DNA of 64,000 nucleotides from contig NZ_CP031012.1 of NCBI RefSeq assembly GCF_009497775.1, positions 2,542,001 through 2,606,000 on the forward strand, given 5' to 3'. Below are positions 44,509 through 52,298 of the stretch, piece by piece. A program made the translations under genes and the position numbers. Under the pieces are notes generated by a model that had not been told where the DNA came from, did not search any database, and saw nothing but the letters and a program-made list of their open reading frames with translations. Numbering within the stretch: the first letter of the stretch is position 1; every line of letters starts with the position of its first letter. This DNA comes from Alcaligenes faecalis. Its GTDB lineage: Bacteria > Pseudomonadota > Gammaproteobacteria > Burkholderiales > Burkholderiaceae_B.

Positions 44509-45426
44509 TTAGTTAGCCTGGGCAGGCTCGGCATTATTCGACAAGCCCCAGACCCAACCAGCCAGCAAACGAATCTGCTCAGGAGTCAGAGTGGCTTTCT
44601 GAGCCGGCATCTGGTTGGTACGACCCTGCAGGACGGTCTGAACGATGGTGGCTTCGGAGCTGCCATACAGCCAGTAATCGTCAGTCAGGTCAGGAGCGCC
44701 CAACAGCGTGTTGCCCTTGGCATCCGCACCGTGACAGGCAAAACATGCGCTGTCATAGACACGTTTACCAGCAACCAGACGCAGAGGATCTGCAGCCAGG
44801 CCGGACAAGGAACGCACATACTGAGCCACATCGGAGGCTTGAGCGGGGGTGAATTGCGCTTGTGGCGGCATCATCCCGGTACGGCCTTCGGTAATGGTGT
44901 GCAGAATCTGCTCGGGCTCGCCACCCCACAACCAGGCTTTGTTGGCCAGGTTAGGGAAGCTGGGAGCACCTTGTGCATCGGAGCCGTGACACTGGGCGCA
45001 GTTGTTCAGGAACAAACGCTGACCAATTTCGCGGGCTTCCTGATCGCGAGCGATCTCTTCGATAGGCATTTCGCGGTAACGGGCGTACACAGGCTCCAGG
45101 CGAGCATTGATCTCGGCCTGTTGCTGCTTGACCTGTTGGCCGGAGCTAAAGCCCAGCGTGCCCTTGAAGTTGCCCAGGCCGGGGTACAGCACCAGATAAC
45201 CCAAGGCAAACACACACAAACCGATGTACATCACGGTCCACCAGCGTGGCACGGGTGTATTCAGTTCGGTCAGGTCACCGTCCCAAACGTGGCCGGTTTC
45301 TTCTACGTCGACGGTCTTGCCCAGAAATGCGCGCTGGGTAAAGAGCAGCCACAAGCAAAACACGATGCCCAGCAAGGCGATACCGGAGATCCAGAGGCTC
45401 CAGCCATTATTAAAAAAGTCACTCAT
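44509..45426 (-). CDS. ccoP: cbb3-type cytochrome oxidase subunit CcoP (diheme)
   Basis: Passes electrons from the bc1 complex or soluble cytochromes to CcoO/CcoN. The 305-residue protein has two N-terminal hydrophobic segments (about 9-28 and 59-80) and two cytochrome c domains with CAQCH and CFACH. Possible Met ligands are in TGMMPPQA and TNQMPAQK. The start ATGA overlaps the ccoQ stop. Confidence 0.97.
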   Translation of the reverse strand: MSDFFNNGWSLWISGIALLGIVFCLWLLFTQRAFLGKTVDVEETGHVWDGDLTELNTPVPRWWTVMYIGLCVFALGYLVLYPGLGNFKGTLGFSSGQQVKQQQAEINARLEPVYARYREMPIEEIARDQEAREIGQRLFLNNCAQCHGSDAQGAPSFPNLANKAWLWGGEPEQILHTITEGRTGMMPPQAQFTPAQASDVAQYVRSLSGLAADPLRLVAGKRVYDSACFACHGADAKGNTLLGAPDLTDDYWLYGSSEATIVQTVLQGRTNQMPAQKATLTPEQIRLLAGWVWGLSNNAEPAQAN

Positions 45427-45596
45427 TCGGAACCCCCAGGGTTTTTATCGTTACTTCCCTCGTCGGGCAAGGCGAAAGGCAGAAGCGCTGCTTCTTCGTT
45501 GGCCTGGCGGCGTCCTCGAGAGAACGCCCACCAGCAAATGCCAAGGAAGGTAGCCATCGCCAAAGCGGTCACAACAGCGTTGATGATGGCTAACAT
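45423..45596 (-). CDS. ccoQ: cbb3-type cytochrome oxidase subunit CcoQ
   Basis: A 57-residue one-helix subunit: MLAIINAVVTALAMATF leads into the membrane segment ending GICWWAFSRGRR, followed by an acidic tail ending NPGGSE. It begins directly after the ccoO stop (TAA, then ATG) and its TGA overlaps the ccoP start, so its identity is fixed by position as well. Stabilises the association of CcoP with the complex in known systems. Confidence 0.9.
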   Translation of the reverse strand: MLAIINAVVTALAMATFLGICWWAFSRGRRQANEEAALLPFALPDEGSNDKNPGGSE

Positions 45597-46256
45597 TTAG
45601 TGGCTCCCCTGCTCCACAGCCTTGGCGGCTGCGTCGCGACTGGCTACGCCCAGACCTTGCAGATAAGCAACCACCGCGTCTTCTTCGGTCTTGCCTACCA
45701 GCTCCTGAGGAGCAGCATCAATTTGTTCCTGCGTGTAAGGCACACCCAAGGTACGCAGGACATTCATGCGGTCCTGAATGTTTTCGCCTTCCACCGAGTT
45801 TTTCTGCAGCCATGGGTAGGCAGGCATATTGGACTCTTTGACCACGTTACGTGGGTTGCGCAAGTGAATGCGGTGCCATTCGTCGCTGTAGCGCTGACCC
45901 ACACGAGCCAGGTCAGGACCGGTACGCTTGGAACCCCACAGGAAGGGGTGGTCGTACACGGACTCACCCGCCAGCGAGTAAGGACCGTAGCGCTGCACTT
46001 CGGACTGCAGCATACGAATTTGCTGCGAGTGACAGCCCACACACCCTTCACGGATGTAGATATCGCGACCCATCAGCCTTAACGGCTCGTAAGGCTGAAT
46101 GCCTTCGGTAGGCTGGGTGGTCGAGTGTTGAAAGAACAAAGGTACGATCTGCACCAGGCCAGCGAAGGAAATCACCAAGATACTCAGGATGATCAGCAGC
46201 CCGGTGTTTTTCTCGATCGTGGCGTGCGAAAAGCGCTTGTTAGTGTCATTAGCCAT
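45597..46256 (-). CDS. ccoO: cbb3-type cytochrome oxidase subunit CcoO (monoheme)
   Basis: A membrane-anchored cytochrome c subunit of 219 residues with one N-terminal helix (about 18-42) and [13 protein letters not shown] as heme c site. [32 protein letters not shown] is the CcoO signature. The Met ligand is probably in [10 protein letters not shown]. It follows ccoN by 10 bases. Confidence 0.97.
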   Translation of the reverse strand: MANDTNKRFSHATIEKNTGLLIILSILVISFAGLVQIVPLFFQHSTTQPTEGIQPYEPLRLMGRDIYIREGCVGCHSQQIRMLQSEVQRYGPYSLAGESVYDHPFLWGSKRTGPDLARVGQRYSDEWHRIHLRNPRNVVKESNMPAYPWLQKNSVEGENIQDRMNVLRTLGVPYTQEQIDAAPQELVGKTEEDAVVAYLQGLGVASRDAAAKAVEQGSH

Positions 46257-46266
46257 GATTTACTCC

Positions 46267-47754
46267 TTAGGCCAGCAAAGTGGTTGGACCAACCAGCGCT
46301 GGGTCGCGGGCATCCGGGTTTTTCAGGGGCACAACAGGGTTGATACCTTTCTGACCTGCACGAACGGTCAGGAACACGTTCCAGGACATCAGCAAGATAC
46401 CGGCCACAAAGAAGGCGCCGCCCAAAGCACGGATTGCGTAGAAGGGGTAAGTAGCCTTCACGACTTCCACAAAGCTGTACGTCAAGGTGCCATCAACACC
46501 GGTAGCACGCCACATCAGACCTTGCATCACACCGGCAATCCACATTGCGGCGATATACAGCACCACGCCCAGGGTAGCCAGCCAGAAGTGCAGGTCGATC
46601 AGACGAGGACGAGCCATTTCAGTACGGCCGTACAGACGGGGGATCAGGTAGTACAGGGAACCGAAGGTAATCATGGCAACCCAGCCCAGCGCACCGGAGT
46701 GCACGTGACCAATGGTCCAGTCGGTGTAGTGCGACAGCGCGTTCACCGTACGGATAGCCATCATGGAGCCTTCAAAGGTGGACATACCGTAGAAGGACAG
46801 AGCCACAACCATGAACTTCAGGATCGCGTCAGTACGCAGCTTGTGCCAGGCACCCGACAAGGTCATGATGCCGTTGATCATGCCGCCCCAGGAGGGAGCC
46901 AGCAAAATCAGGGAGAAAGTCATGCCCAGAGACTGGGTCCAGTCTGGCAAGGAGGTGTACAGCAAGTGGTGAGGACCTGCCCACATGTACGTAAAGCCCA
47001 GGGCCCAGAAGTGGACGATGGACAAGCGGTAGGAGTAGATGGGACGGTTGGCCTGTTTGGGGATGAAGTAGTACATCATGCCCAGGAAGGACGTGGTCAG
47101 GAAAAAGCCCACGGCGTTATGGCCGTACCACCACTGCACCATGGCGTCCTGCACACCGGCGTAGGCCGAGTAGGACTTCATGAAGCTGACTGGCAGTTCC
47201 AGGTTGTTGAAAATGTGCAGTACAGCGATGGTGACGATGTAGGAGCCAAAGAACCAGTTGGCCACATAAATGTGACGTACACGGCGCTTGACGATCGTGC
47301 CAAAGAACACAATGGCGTAAGCCACCCAGACCAGCGTGATCAGGATGTCAATGGGCCATTCCAGTTCGGCGTACTCTTTGGAGCTGGTGTAACCCATAGG
47401 CAGGGTAATGACCGCAGCCACCAGCACAGCTTGCCAGCCCCAGAAAGTGAAGGCTGCCAGCTTGTCGCAGAACAAACGGGCCTGACAGGTACGCTGCACG
47501 ACATAGTAGGATGTCGCGAACAAGCCGGTGCCACCAAAGGCAAAAATCACAGCGTTCGTATGCAGTGGACGCAGACGTCCAAAACTAAGCCACGGTGTGT
47601 CGAAATTGAGTTCTGGCCAAATCAACTGCAAGGCAATAAAAAGGCCTATTGCCATGCCGATGACGCCCCAAAATACGGTCATGATGGCGAACTGCCTCAC
47701 AATCCCGTAATTGAAGACTTCGGCGTTATTTCCGACTGCATCGGAAGTGCCCAT
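46267..47754 (-). CDS. ccoN: cbb3-type cytochrome oxidase catalytic subunit CcoN
   Basis: The heme-copper catalytic subunit of the high-affinity oxygen reductase. At 495 residues it has about 12 membrane helices. Conserved histidines are in [14 protein letters not shown] (low-spin heme ligand), [13 protein letters not shown] (copper ligand and cross-linked Tyr), GPHHLLYT (copper ligands) and [12 protein letters not shown] (heme ligands). It is the first gene of ccoNOQPG-H-orf. The 5' leader of about 40 bases is preceded by a perfect FNR box. Confidence 0.98.
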   Translation of the reverse strand: MGTSDAVGNNAEVFNYGIVRQFAIMTVFWGVIGMAIGLFIALQLIWPELNFDTPWLSFGRLRPLHTNAVIFAFGGTGLFATSYYVVQRTCQARLFCDKLAAFTFWGWQAVLVAAVITLPMGYTSSKEYAELEWPIDILITLVWVAYAIVFFGTIVKRRVRHIYVANWFFGSYIVTIAVLHIFNNLELPVSFMKSYSAYAGVQDAMVQWWYGHNAVGFFLTTSFLGMMYYFIPKQANRPIYSYRLSIVHFWALGFTYMWAGPHHLLYTSLPDWTQSLGMTFSLILLAPSWGGMINGIMTLSGAWHKLRTDAILKFMVVALSFYGMSTFEGSMMAIRTVNALSHYTDWTIGHVHSGALGWVAMITFGSLYYLIPRLYGRTEMARPRLIDLHFWLATLGVVLYIAAMWIAGVMQGLMWRATGVDGTLTYSFVEVVKATYPFYAIRALGGAFFVAGILLMSWNVFLTVRAGQKGINPVVPLKNPDARDPALVGPTTLLA

Positions 47755-47801
47755 TTGCTTCCCCTAAACAAACATTGTTAATACAAGCGACAACAAGCTA
47801 C

Positions 47802-47843
47802 ATCATCCAGCAAGTCGGTAATCCGCTACTTGATGCTTATCAA
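47802..47843 (-). promoter_or_regulatory. FNR-dependent promoter of the ccoNOQP operon
   Basis: A perfect FNR box, TTGATGCTTATCAA on the plus strand (47830-47843), is centred at 47836.5. On the minus strand GATGAT (47802-47807) sits exactly where the -10 belongs if the box is at -41.5, giving a start near 47795, 41 bases before the ATG. Confidence 0.85.
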
Positions 47844-47850
47844 AAAACTT

Positions 47851-47879
47851 CGGAAAGCACGCGCTCGCGCGTGTTTCCG
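47851..47879 (-). terminator. Terminator between ccoS and ccoN
   Basis: CGGAAA-CACGCG pairs with CGCGTG-TTTCCG (12 bp with one bulged G). On the minus strand it is followed by AAGTTTTTTG. It should separate ccoI-ccoS transcription from the ccoN promoter. Confidence 0.75.
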
Positions 47880-47937
47880 CCCCGCAGACTGTGTGTCGCC
47901 GACCATTTGCAGGGCTAAAAAACAAAATTGGCAGGTA

Positions 47938-48123
47938 TCAGGAATCGGGTGGACGCTCTGCTCCCGACAGACCCGCGGTGGAGTCGTCGTCCAGCAAGAT
48001 GGAATCAGCCGCATTGCCCGTATCTTCAAACTGACCGGCAAAAATTGCCCACCAGAAAGAGATACCGATGACAATGACCAGAAAAATGGAGATGGGGATC
48101 AGGACCAGCAAAGAGCCAAACAT
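47938..48123 (-). CDS. ccoS: cbb3 oxidase assembly protein CcoS
   Basis: A 61-residue membrane protein starting MFGSLLVLIPISIFLVIVIG. One helix is followed by WWAIFAGQFEDTGNAADSILLDD, the CcoS signature. Required for cofactor insertion in cbb3 oxidase in known systems. The ATG at 48121-48123 is two bases after the stop of the CcoI-like gene, so the two are coupled. An upstream start at 48171 lies inside that gene and is rejected. Confidence 0.92.
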   Translation of the reverse strand: MFGSLLVLIPISIFLVIVIGISFWWAIFAGQFEDTGNAADSILLDDDSTAGLSGAERPPDS

Positions 48124-48124
48124 A

Positions 48125-49093
48125 TCAGCCCTGCCTTGCTGCTGGACCGGTCCACTGGGCCGGCACCTCACGGGTGCGGCTGCGATAGATGCGCCAGGAG
48201 TTGGCCGCTACGGCCAAAGAGGACACCAGCATGCTGACGGCTGCCAGCCAGGGGGCCACAATGCCCAAGGCTGCCAGGGGAGTCATGAGCAAATGCCAGA
48301 CAATCGAACCGTACAGGTTCTGACGGGCGATGCGGCCGGTTTGCTGGGTCAGTTGTACAACTTCAAATTCATTCTTGGCAGGTCGGGCCAGCAAGCCGGC
48401 ATGCGCTGAAGCGACGGCTGAAGGAACCGACATGGACATGGCACAGGGACAGCTCATGACCAGCATGGCGACCACAACGGGCACGACATGCGAAGGGTCC
48501 ATCCAGTACCAGACCAGACCAAAGGCAGCGGCCAGTACCAGCTGAATGCTGACAAACCAGAATGCCAGGGTATTGGCATGACCCGTCACGGACTGGCGAA
48601 AACGTTCGATCAGGTCATGGGATGCAGACTGCGTTACCGACTGGCGTGCACAGAGCTCCAGATAACGGGCGGTCAGCAAAAAGGCCACGAACATCGTGAC
48701 CGAGTCGTAGTACACCTCGCCCTGCTGGGTCCAGGTGTTATAGACGCTGGGCAGGAAGGCGCCAACAATGCCCAGGGCCACCGGCACATCCATGCCGACA
48801 CGGCCTTCGGACAAGCTTTTGACCGCGCCTTTCAAGATGGGCCAGGCACAGTACAGCACGACTGGCATGGTCAGGCACAGGCCCGCCCAGTTCATGAGCA
48901 CAATGACTTGCGAGAGGGATTCAATATCTTCAGCGCGGGTGCTGAAGGAGCGCATATAGCCGGGGAAAGCAAACATCATCACCTGCATGGCAGCCAGCCA
49001 GGACAGGCCCAAACGGGCTAGTGTGTGTCGTCGACGCGACCGCTGCTCATCGGTGAGGGGCTTTGGAAGAGAAAAAATCGAATATGCGCGCAT
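48125..49093 (-). CDS. CcoI-like P1B ATPase membrane core lacking the ATPase domains
   Basis: A 322-residue protein with eight predicted membrane helices of a copper P-type ATPase. Four come before residue 150 (around 28-47, 62-84, 103-118, 131-147), two near 175-196 and 203-223 with the metal motif CPC at 215-217 (VMSCPCAMSMSVPSAVASA), and two at about 263-300. Between helices 4 and 5 there are only about 30 residues where the actuator domain (TGE) should be. Between helices 6 and 7 there are about 40 where the P and N domains (DKTGT, GDGxND) should be. There is also no N-terminal metal-binding domain. It cannot hydrolyse ATP as it stands. It is placed where ccoI normally is, before ccoS. 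The ATG at 49093 has no ribosome site; a GTG 18 bases upstream would add six residues. Confidence 0.8.
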   Translation of the reverse strand: MRAYSIFSLPKPLTDEQRSRRRHTLARLGLSWLAAMQVMMFAFPGYMRSFSTRAEDIESLSQVIVLMNWAGLCLTMPVVLYCAWPILKGAVKSLSEGRVGMDVPVALGIVGAFLPSVYNTWTQQGEVYYDSVTMFVAFLLTARYLELCARQSVTQSASHDLIERFRQSVTGHANTLAFWFVSIQLVLAAAFGLVWYWMDPSHVVPVVVAMLVMSCPCAMSMSVPSAVASAHAGLLARPAKNEFEVVQLTQQTGRIARQNLYGSIVWHLLMTPLAALGIVAPWLAAVSMLVSSLAVAANSWRIYRSRTREVPAQWTGPAARQG

Positions 49094-49099
49094 GGAAGG

Positions 49100-49141
49100 A
49101 CTATAAGCCACTGATATTTCTTCATTCTTGATTTAAATCAA
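49100..49141. promoter_or_regulatory. Perfect symmetric FNR box with divergent promoters
   Basis: TTGATTTAAATCAA (49128-49141) is a fully palindromic FNR site. Its centre (49134.5) is 41.5 bases from the ATG at 49093 on the minus strand and 41.5 bases from an ATG at 49176 on the plus strand. On the minus side TATAGT (49100-49105) is exactly at -12 to -7. On the plus side a weaker TATCGT (49163-49168) is near the right place. Confidence 0.8.
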
Positions 49142-49175
49142 TACGACTTTGCTTCGATCCTATATCGTTGTCCTT

Positions 49176-49217
49176 ATGCATCTTGTTCAGGCCGTTACCC
49201 CCCCAACGCGGCGCTAA
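49176..49217 (+). CDS. 13-codon leaderless micro-ORF (candidate)
   Basis: ATG at 49176 opens MHLVQAVTPPTRR and stops at TAA 49215-49217, 16 bases before the terminator stem. The ATG is exactly 41.5 bases from the centre of the FNR box, so an FNR-activated transcript would begin with it. The ten bases around it (TCCTTATGCA) are the same as those at the fnr start. Such a short frame can arise by chance; the position is what makes it notable. Confidence 0.35.
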   Translation: MHLVQAVTPPTRR

Positions 49218-49232
49218 CTGTTCAATGCTTTC

Positions 49233-49260
49233 AAGGCTGCTTATTGGCAGCCTTTTTTTT
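49233..49260 (+). terminator. Intrinsic terminator of the small transcript
   Basis: AAGGCTGC pairs with GCAGCCTT around TTATTG, followed by a run of Ts through 49260. Its only plausible user on the plus strand is the short transcript described at 49176. Confidence 0.9.
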
Positions 49261-49533
49261 ATTCCCATCCGCAAGGCAGGACAACGATTTTGCACTGGCT
49301 ATTCGTCCCTTGCGCGGCCAAAGTCTACCACGCCTTTTCCCTATGAGAATGCCTTGATTATCAAGACTTTTCATGACGAAATAAGGTCGCTCTGTGAATG
49401 CAAATCAATTCACGAAAACTTGAACCCTGAATTTAAAAACAGGCGTGTCTTGCTACCCGCTTTGCAAGCCTTTTCGGGCCTGTTTTCCGCCTTTCTTTTC
49501 TGTGCTTACCAAGCCTGTTCAAAACCGTTTTCA

Positions 49534-49565
49534 TCAAATATCAAGTCTTTAAATTTGATATTTGA
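49534..49565. repeat. Perfect 11-bp AT-rich inverted repeat in the ccoI-aceA gap
   Basis: TCAAATATCAA (49534-49544) and TTGATATTTGA (49555-49565) face each other across 10 bases. No T-run follows. The rest of the 569-base gap (49112-49680) contains the FNR region, the small transcript and the aceA terminator. A 137-codon open frame across it is not convincing. Confidence 0.6.
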
Positions 49566-49601
49566 AATATGTAGCTTTTAAGCAAAAACCAGCGCCCAAA
49601 T

Positions 49602-49639
49602 AAAAAGCAGCCCACCGACTGGAGCGTACGGTGGGCTGC
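49602..49639 (-). terminator. Intrinsic terminator after aceA
   Basis: GCAGCCCACCG pairs perfectly with CGGTGGGCTGC (11 bp). On the minus strand it is followed by TTTTTATTT. It lies about 40 bases after the aceA stop. Confidence 0.95.
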
Positions 49640-49680
49640 CTGCAACCAGAGAAGGGGCTATCTACCCTTCCCTGTCCTGC

Positions 49681-50988
49681 TTATGCCTCGGAGGGCGCGA
49701 ACTGCTCGGCTTCGGTGGAGCCGGCCAGTGCGGTCGTCGAGGACTTACCGGCTTCAACTGTCTGCGTGACAGCGTCAAAGTAGCCTGTACCCACTTCGCG
49801 CTGGTGTTTCACAGCGGTAAAGCCCAGTGGTGCAGCGGCGAACTCTTTTTCCTGCAGTTGAACAAAGGCGCTCATCTGGTTGCGGGCGTAGCCGTGGGCC
49901 AGTTCGAACATGCCGTAGTTCAGTGCGTGGAAACCAGCCAGGGTGATGAACTGGAACTTGTAGCCCATGGCACCGAGCTCGCGCTGGAACTTGGCAATGG
50001 TGGCGTCGTCCAGGTTCTTCTTCCAGTTGAACGATGGCGAGCAGTTGTAGGACAGCAGCTTGCCAGGGAACTGACGGTGGATGGCTTCCGCAAAGCGGCG
50101 AGCGTATTCCAGATCCGGAGTGGAAGTTTCGCACCAGACCAGGTCGGCGTAAGGAGCATAGGCCAGACCACGGGCAATGGCTTGATCCAGACCGGCACGG
50201 GTACGGTAGAAACCTTCAACCGTACGCTCGTCCAGAATGAAGGGGCGATCGTACTCGTCCACATCGCTGGTGATCAGGTCTGCTGCGTCCGCATCGGTAC
50301 GGGCAACCAGAATCGTGGGAACGTCCAGAACGTCGGCAGCCAGACGAGCAGCCACCAGCTTGGAGATGGCTTCACGAGTGGGTACCAGCACTTTGCCACC
50401 CAAGTGACCACATTTCTTGGCCGAAGCCAGCTGGTCCTCGAAGTGAACGCCTGCAGCGCCCGCCACAATCATGGCTTTCATCAGTTCAAATGCGTTCAGC
50501 ACACCACCGAAACCGGCTTCTGCGTCGGCCACGATAGGAGCGAAGTAATCCACGTAGCCTTCGTCGCCCGGATTCACCCCTTCCATCCACTGGATCTGAT
50601 CACAGCGGGCCAGGGAGTTGTTGATGCGACGCACCACGGATGGCACCGAGTTAACGGGGTACAGCGATTGGTCAGGGTACATTTCGCCAGCGCTGTTGGC
50701 GTCGCCAGCCACTTGCCAACCCGACAGGTAAATCGCTTTCAAACCGGCCTTGACCTGTTGCATGGCCTGGTTACCCGTCAAGGCACCCAGTGCATTCACA
50801 AAGGGTTCCTGATTGATGGACTGCCACAGACGCTCAGCGCCACGGCGAGCCAGAGTGTGCTCCTCGACCAGAGAACCACGCAAACGAATCACTTCCTCAG
50901 CGGTGTAACCACGCTTGATACCTTGCCAGCGTGGATCTTCTGCCCAGCGTTTTTGCAAATTGCGGATCTCAGTTTCTCGAGCATTCAT
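49681..50988 (-). CDS. aceA: Isocitrate lyase
   Basis: Splits isocitrate into succinate and glyoxylate, the first glyoxylate-shunt enzyme. The 435-residue protein has the catalytic KKCGH at 191-195, [43 protein letters not shown] and [10 protein letters not shown]. The C terminus [19 protein letters not shown] and a short variable tail match the E. coli-type enzyme (434). The start [15 protein letters not shown] is preceded by AGGAGT. Monocistronic by context; no malate synthase gene is adjacent. Confidence 0.97.
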   Translation of the reverse strand: MNARETEIRNLQKRWAEDPRWQGIKRGYTAEEVIRLRGSLVEEHTLARRGAERLWQSINQEPFVNALGALTGNQAMQQVKAGLKAIYLSGWQVAGDANSAGEMYPDQSLYPVNSVPSVVRRINNSLARCDQIQWMEGVNPGDEGYVDYFAPIVADAEAGFGGVLNAFELMKAMIVAGAAGVHFEDQLASAKKCGHLGGKVLVPTREAISKLVAARLAADVLDVPTILVARTDADAADLITSDVDEYDRPFILDERTVEGFYRTRAGLDQAIARGLAYAPYADLVWCETSTPDLEYARRFAEAIHRQFPGKLLSYNCSPSFNWKKNLDDATIAKFQRELGAMGYKFQFITLAGFHALNYGMFELAHGYARNQMSAFVQLQEKEFAAAPLGFTAVKHQREVGTGYFDAVTQTVEAGKSSTTALAGSTEAEQFAPSEA

Positions 50989-51296
50989 GATGGACTCCTA
51001 AGATGGATTTAACAGTGAACAAGATGACTACAGTCTACCCAAATGCTGCACCGCAACCATGTTTTCTATCTTATATAAGAGTAATTATTTTTTTGTTTAA
51101 AATCATATAGATGAATAATTAATTTCGAGATATGAAACGACTTACCTGTTTGTGAAATGAAAAACTGTGCGGCGCGACAGCCGTTTTTTGCATACTGAGA
51201 CAAGGATTTCACAATGTGGGATAATCGCCTTTATACCGCCCGGTGAGCGCCTGCTCGCTGCACCGGTTTCCTGTTTTATTTCTGCAGTACCCGCCA
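50989..51296. promoter_or_regulatory. Divergent aceA-queF control region
   Basis: A 308-base AT-rich gap. A CTTATATAAG palindrome at 51070-51079 lies on the aceA side. On the queF side GAGACA (51197-51202) and GATAAT (51220-51225), 17 bases apart, are promoter candidates. No regulator site of a known family is recognised. Confidence 0.4.
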
Positions 51297-52124
51297 ATGA
51301 GCAACACCTCCCCTCTTAAAGACTCGCCTCTTGGACATGATGTGGTTTATCCCACACAGTACGATCCCAGTGTCCTGTTTGGCATTGAACGCTCCCTGAA
51401 CCGCCAGACGCTTCAGGTTCCCGAACAATGGCATGGCGCCGATATCTGGAACGGTTACGAGATCTCCTGGCTCAATCCCAAAGGCAAGCCCGTCGTCGCC
51501 CTGGCACGCTTTGTCATTCCCTGGAATAGCCCACGCATCATCGAGTCCAAGTCCTTCAAGCTGTATCTGAACTCGTTCAATGATGAAGTGATAGAAGACA
51601 TGGCCAGCCTTGTACAGCGCATGGAGCAAGACTTGAGCGCTGTTGCCGGTGCCGCCGTTAATGTGACGCTAATTCCGCTTGGCGCCTTGAACGGTCAGCC
51701 GATCAGCCAGCTGGAAGGCCACTGCATTGATGAGCTGGACATCAGCATTCAGGACTACACGCCACAAAGCGGCTTGCTGCAATGCCTGCCAGACGCCCCC
51801 ATCGTGACCGAGTCCCTGGTCTCTGATTTGCTCAAGTCCAATTGCCCCGTCACCGGCCAACCCGATTGGGGCAGCGTGCAAGTGCGTTATACCGGCCCGC
51901 AGATTGACCCGGCTTCCTTGCTGCGCTATATCGTTTCGCTGCGCCGTCACACCGAGTTCCATGAACATTGTGTGGAACGTCTCTACAGCGATATTCAGCA
52001 AAGTTGCCAACCAGAGCGTTTGCTGGTGTACGCGCGTTATACCCGCCGTGGCGGCCTGGATATCAACCCCTGGCGCAGCAGCCATGCGGATAGCGTAGAA
52101 GAACCTCGACTGGCTCGTCAGTGA
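51297..52124 (+). CDS. queF: NADPH-dependent 7-cyano-7-deazaguanine reductase (long QueF)
   Basis: Reduces preQ0 to preQ1 in queuosine synthesis. The 275-residue protein is of the long, two-domain type. The N-terminal half has LFGIERSLNR and the QueF motif ESKSFKLYLNSFND. The C-terminal half has the catalytic Cys in SNCPVTGQPDWGSVQV and ends with RYTRRGGLDINPWRSS. The start at 51297 (MSNTSPLKDSPLGHDVVYP) fits the family; an upstream start at 51243 adds non-conserved residues. Followed by two small hairpins and a strong terminator. Confidence 0.95.
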   Translation: MSNTSPLKDSPLGHDVVYPTQYDPSVLFGIERSLNRQTLQVPEQWHGADIWNGYEISWLNPKGKPVVALARFVIPWNSPRIIESKSFKLYLNSFNDEVIEDMASLVQRMEQDLSAVAGAAVNVTLIPLGALNGQPISQLEGHCIDELDISIQDYTPQSGLLQCLPDAPIVTESLVSDLLKSNCPVTGQPDWGSVQVRYTGPQIDPASLLRYIVSLRRHTEFHEHCVERLYSDIQQSCQPERLLVYARYTRRGGLDINPWRSSHADSVEEPRLARQ

Positions 52125-52221
52125 TCTCTATATAGCTATAGAGAGATGCTTGAACCGGAAAGGCGAATACGTCTTTCCGGATTCACAACTGGAAGAGCCC
52201 TGCTGTAAGGTCGAGCAAGAC

Positions 52222-52260
52222 AAAACCCCAAAAACCTATCGTGTTTTTGGGGTTTTCTTT
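52222..52260 (+). terminator. Intrinsic terminator after queF
   Basis: AAAACCCCAAAAAC pairs perfectly with GTTTTTGGGGTTTT around a 7-base loop, followed by CTTTT. Two weaker hairpins (CTCTATA/TATAGAG, and CCGGAAAG/CTTTCCGG at 52155-52180) precede it. The A and T flanks also suit the convergent MFS gene. Confidence 0.95.
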
Positions 52261-52298
52261 TATGGCCGTCTGAGAGGCCATGAATAGCATCGAGCAGA

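Larger units (their letters stand above)
49176..49260 (+). ncRNA. Candidate FNR-activated small transcript (~85 nt)
   Basis: Predicted from the FNR box at 49128-49141 and an intrinsic terminator ending at 49260. The RNA would begin at or near A49176, carry a hairpin at 49191-49212 that shows seven Cs in its loop, and end in an 8-bp stem plus eight Us. It also contains a 13-codon ORF from its first base. No downstream plus-strand gene follows for two kilobases, so it is not a leader. It is a prediction only, with no expression evidence. Confidence 0.5.

Noticed and set aside
48125..49093. A complete heavy-metal P-type ATPase
   Set aside because: No DKTGT, TGE or GDGxND motif is present in any frame, and the gene is about 40 percent of the usual length.
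49353..49365. CTTGATTATCAAG as another FNR box
   Set aside because: The half-sites TTGAT and ATCAA are only one base apart instead of four, so FNR could not bind as a dimer.
49168..49581. 137-codon plus-strand frame in the ccoI-aceA gap
   Set aside because: It runs through the intrinsic terminator at 49233-49260 and an AT-rich inverted repeat, has no ribosome site and no recognisable domain.
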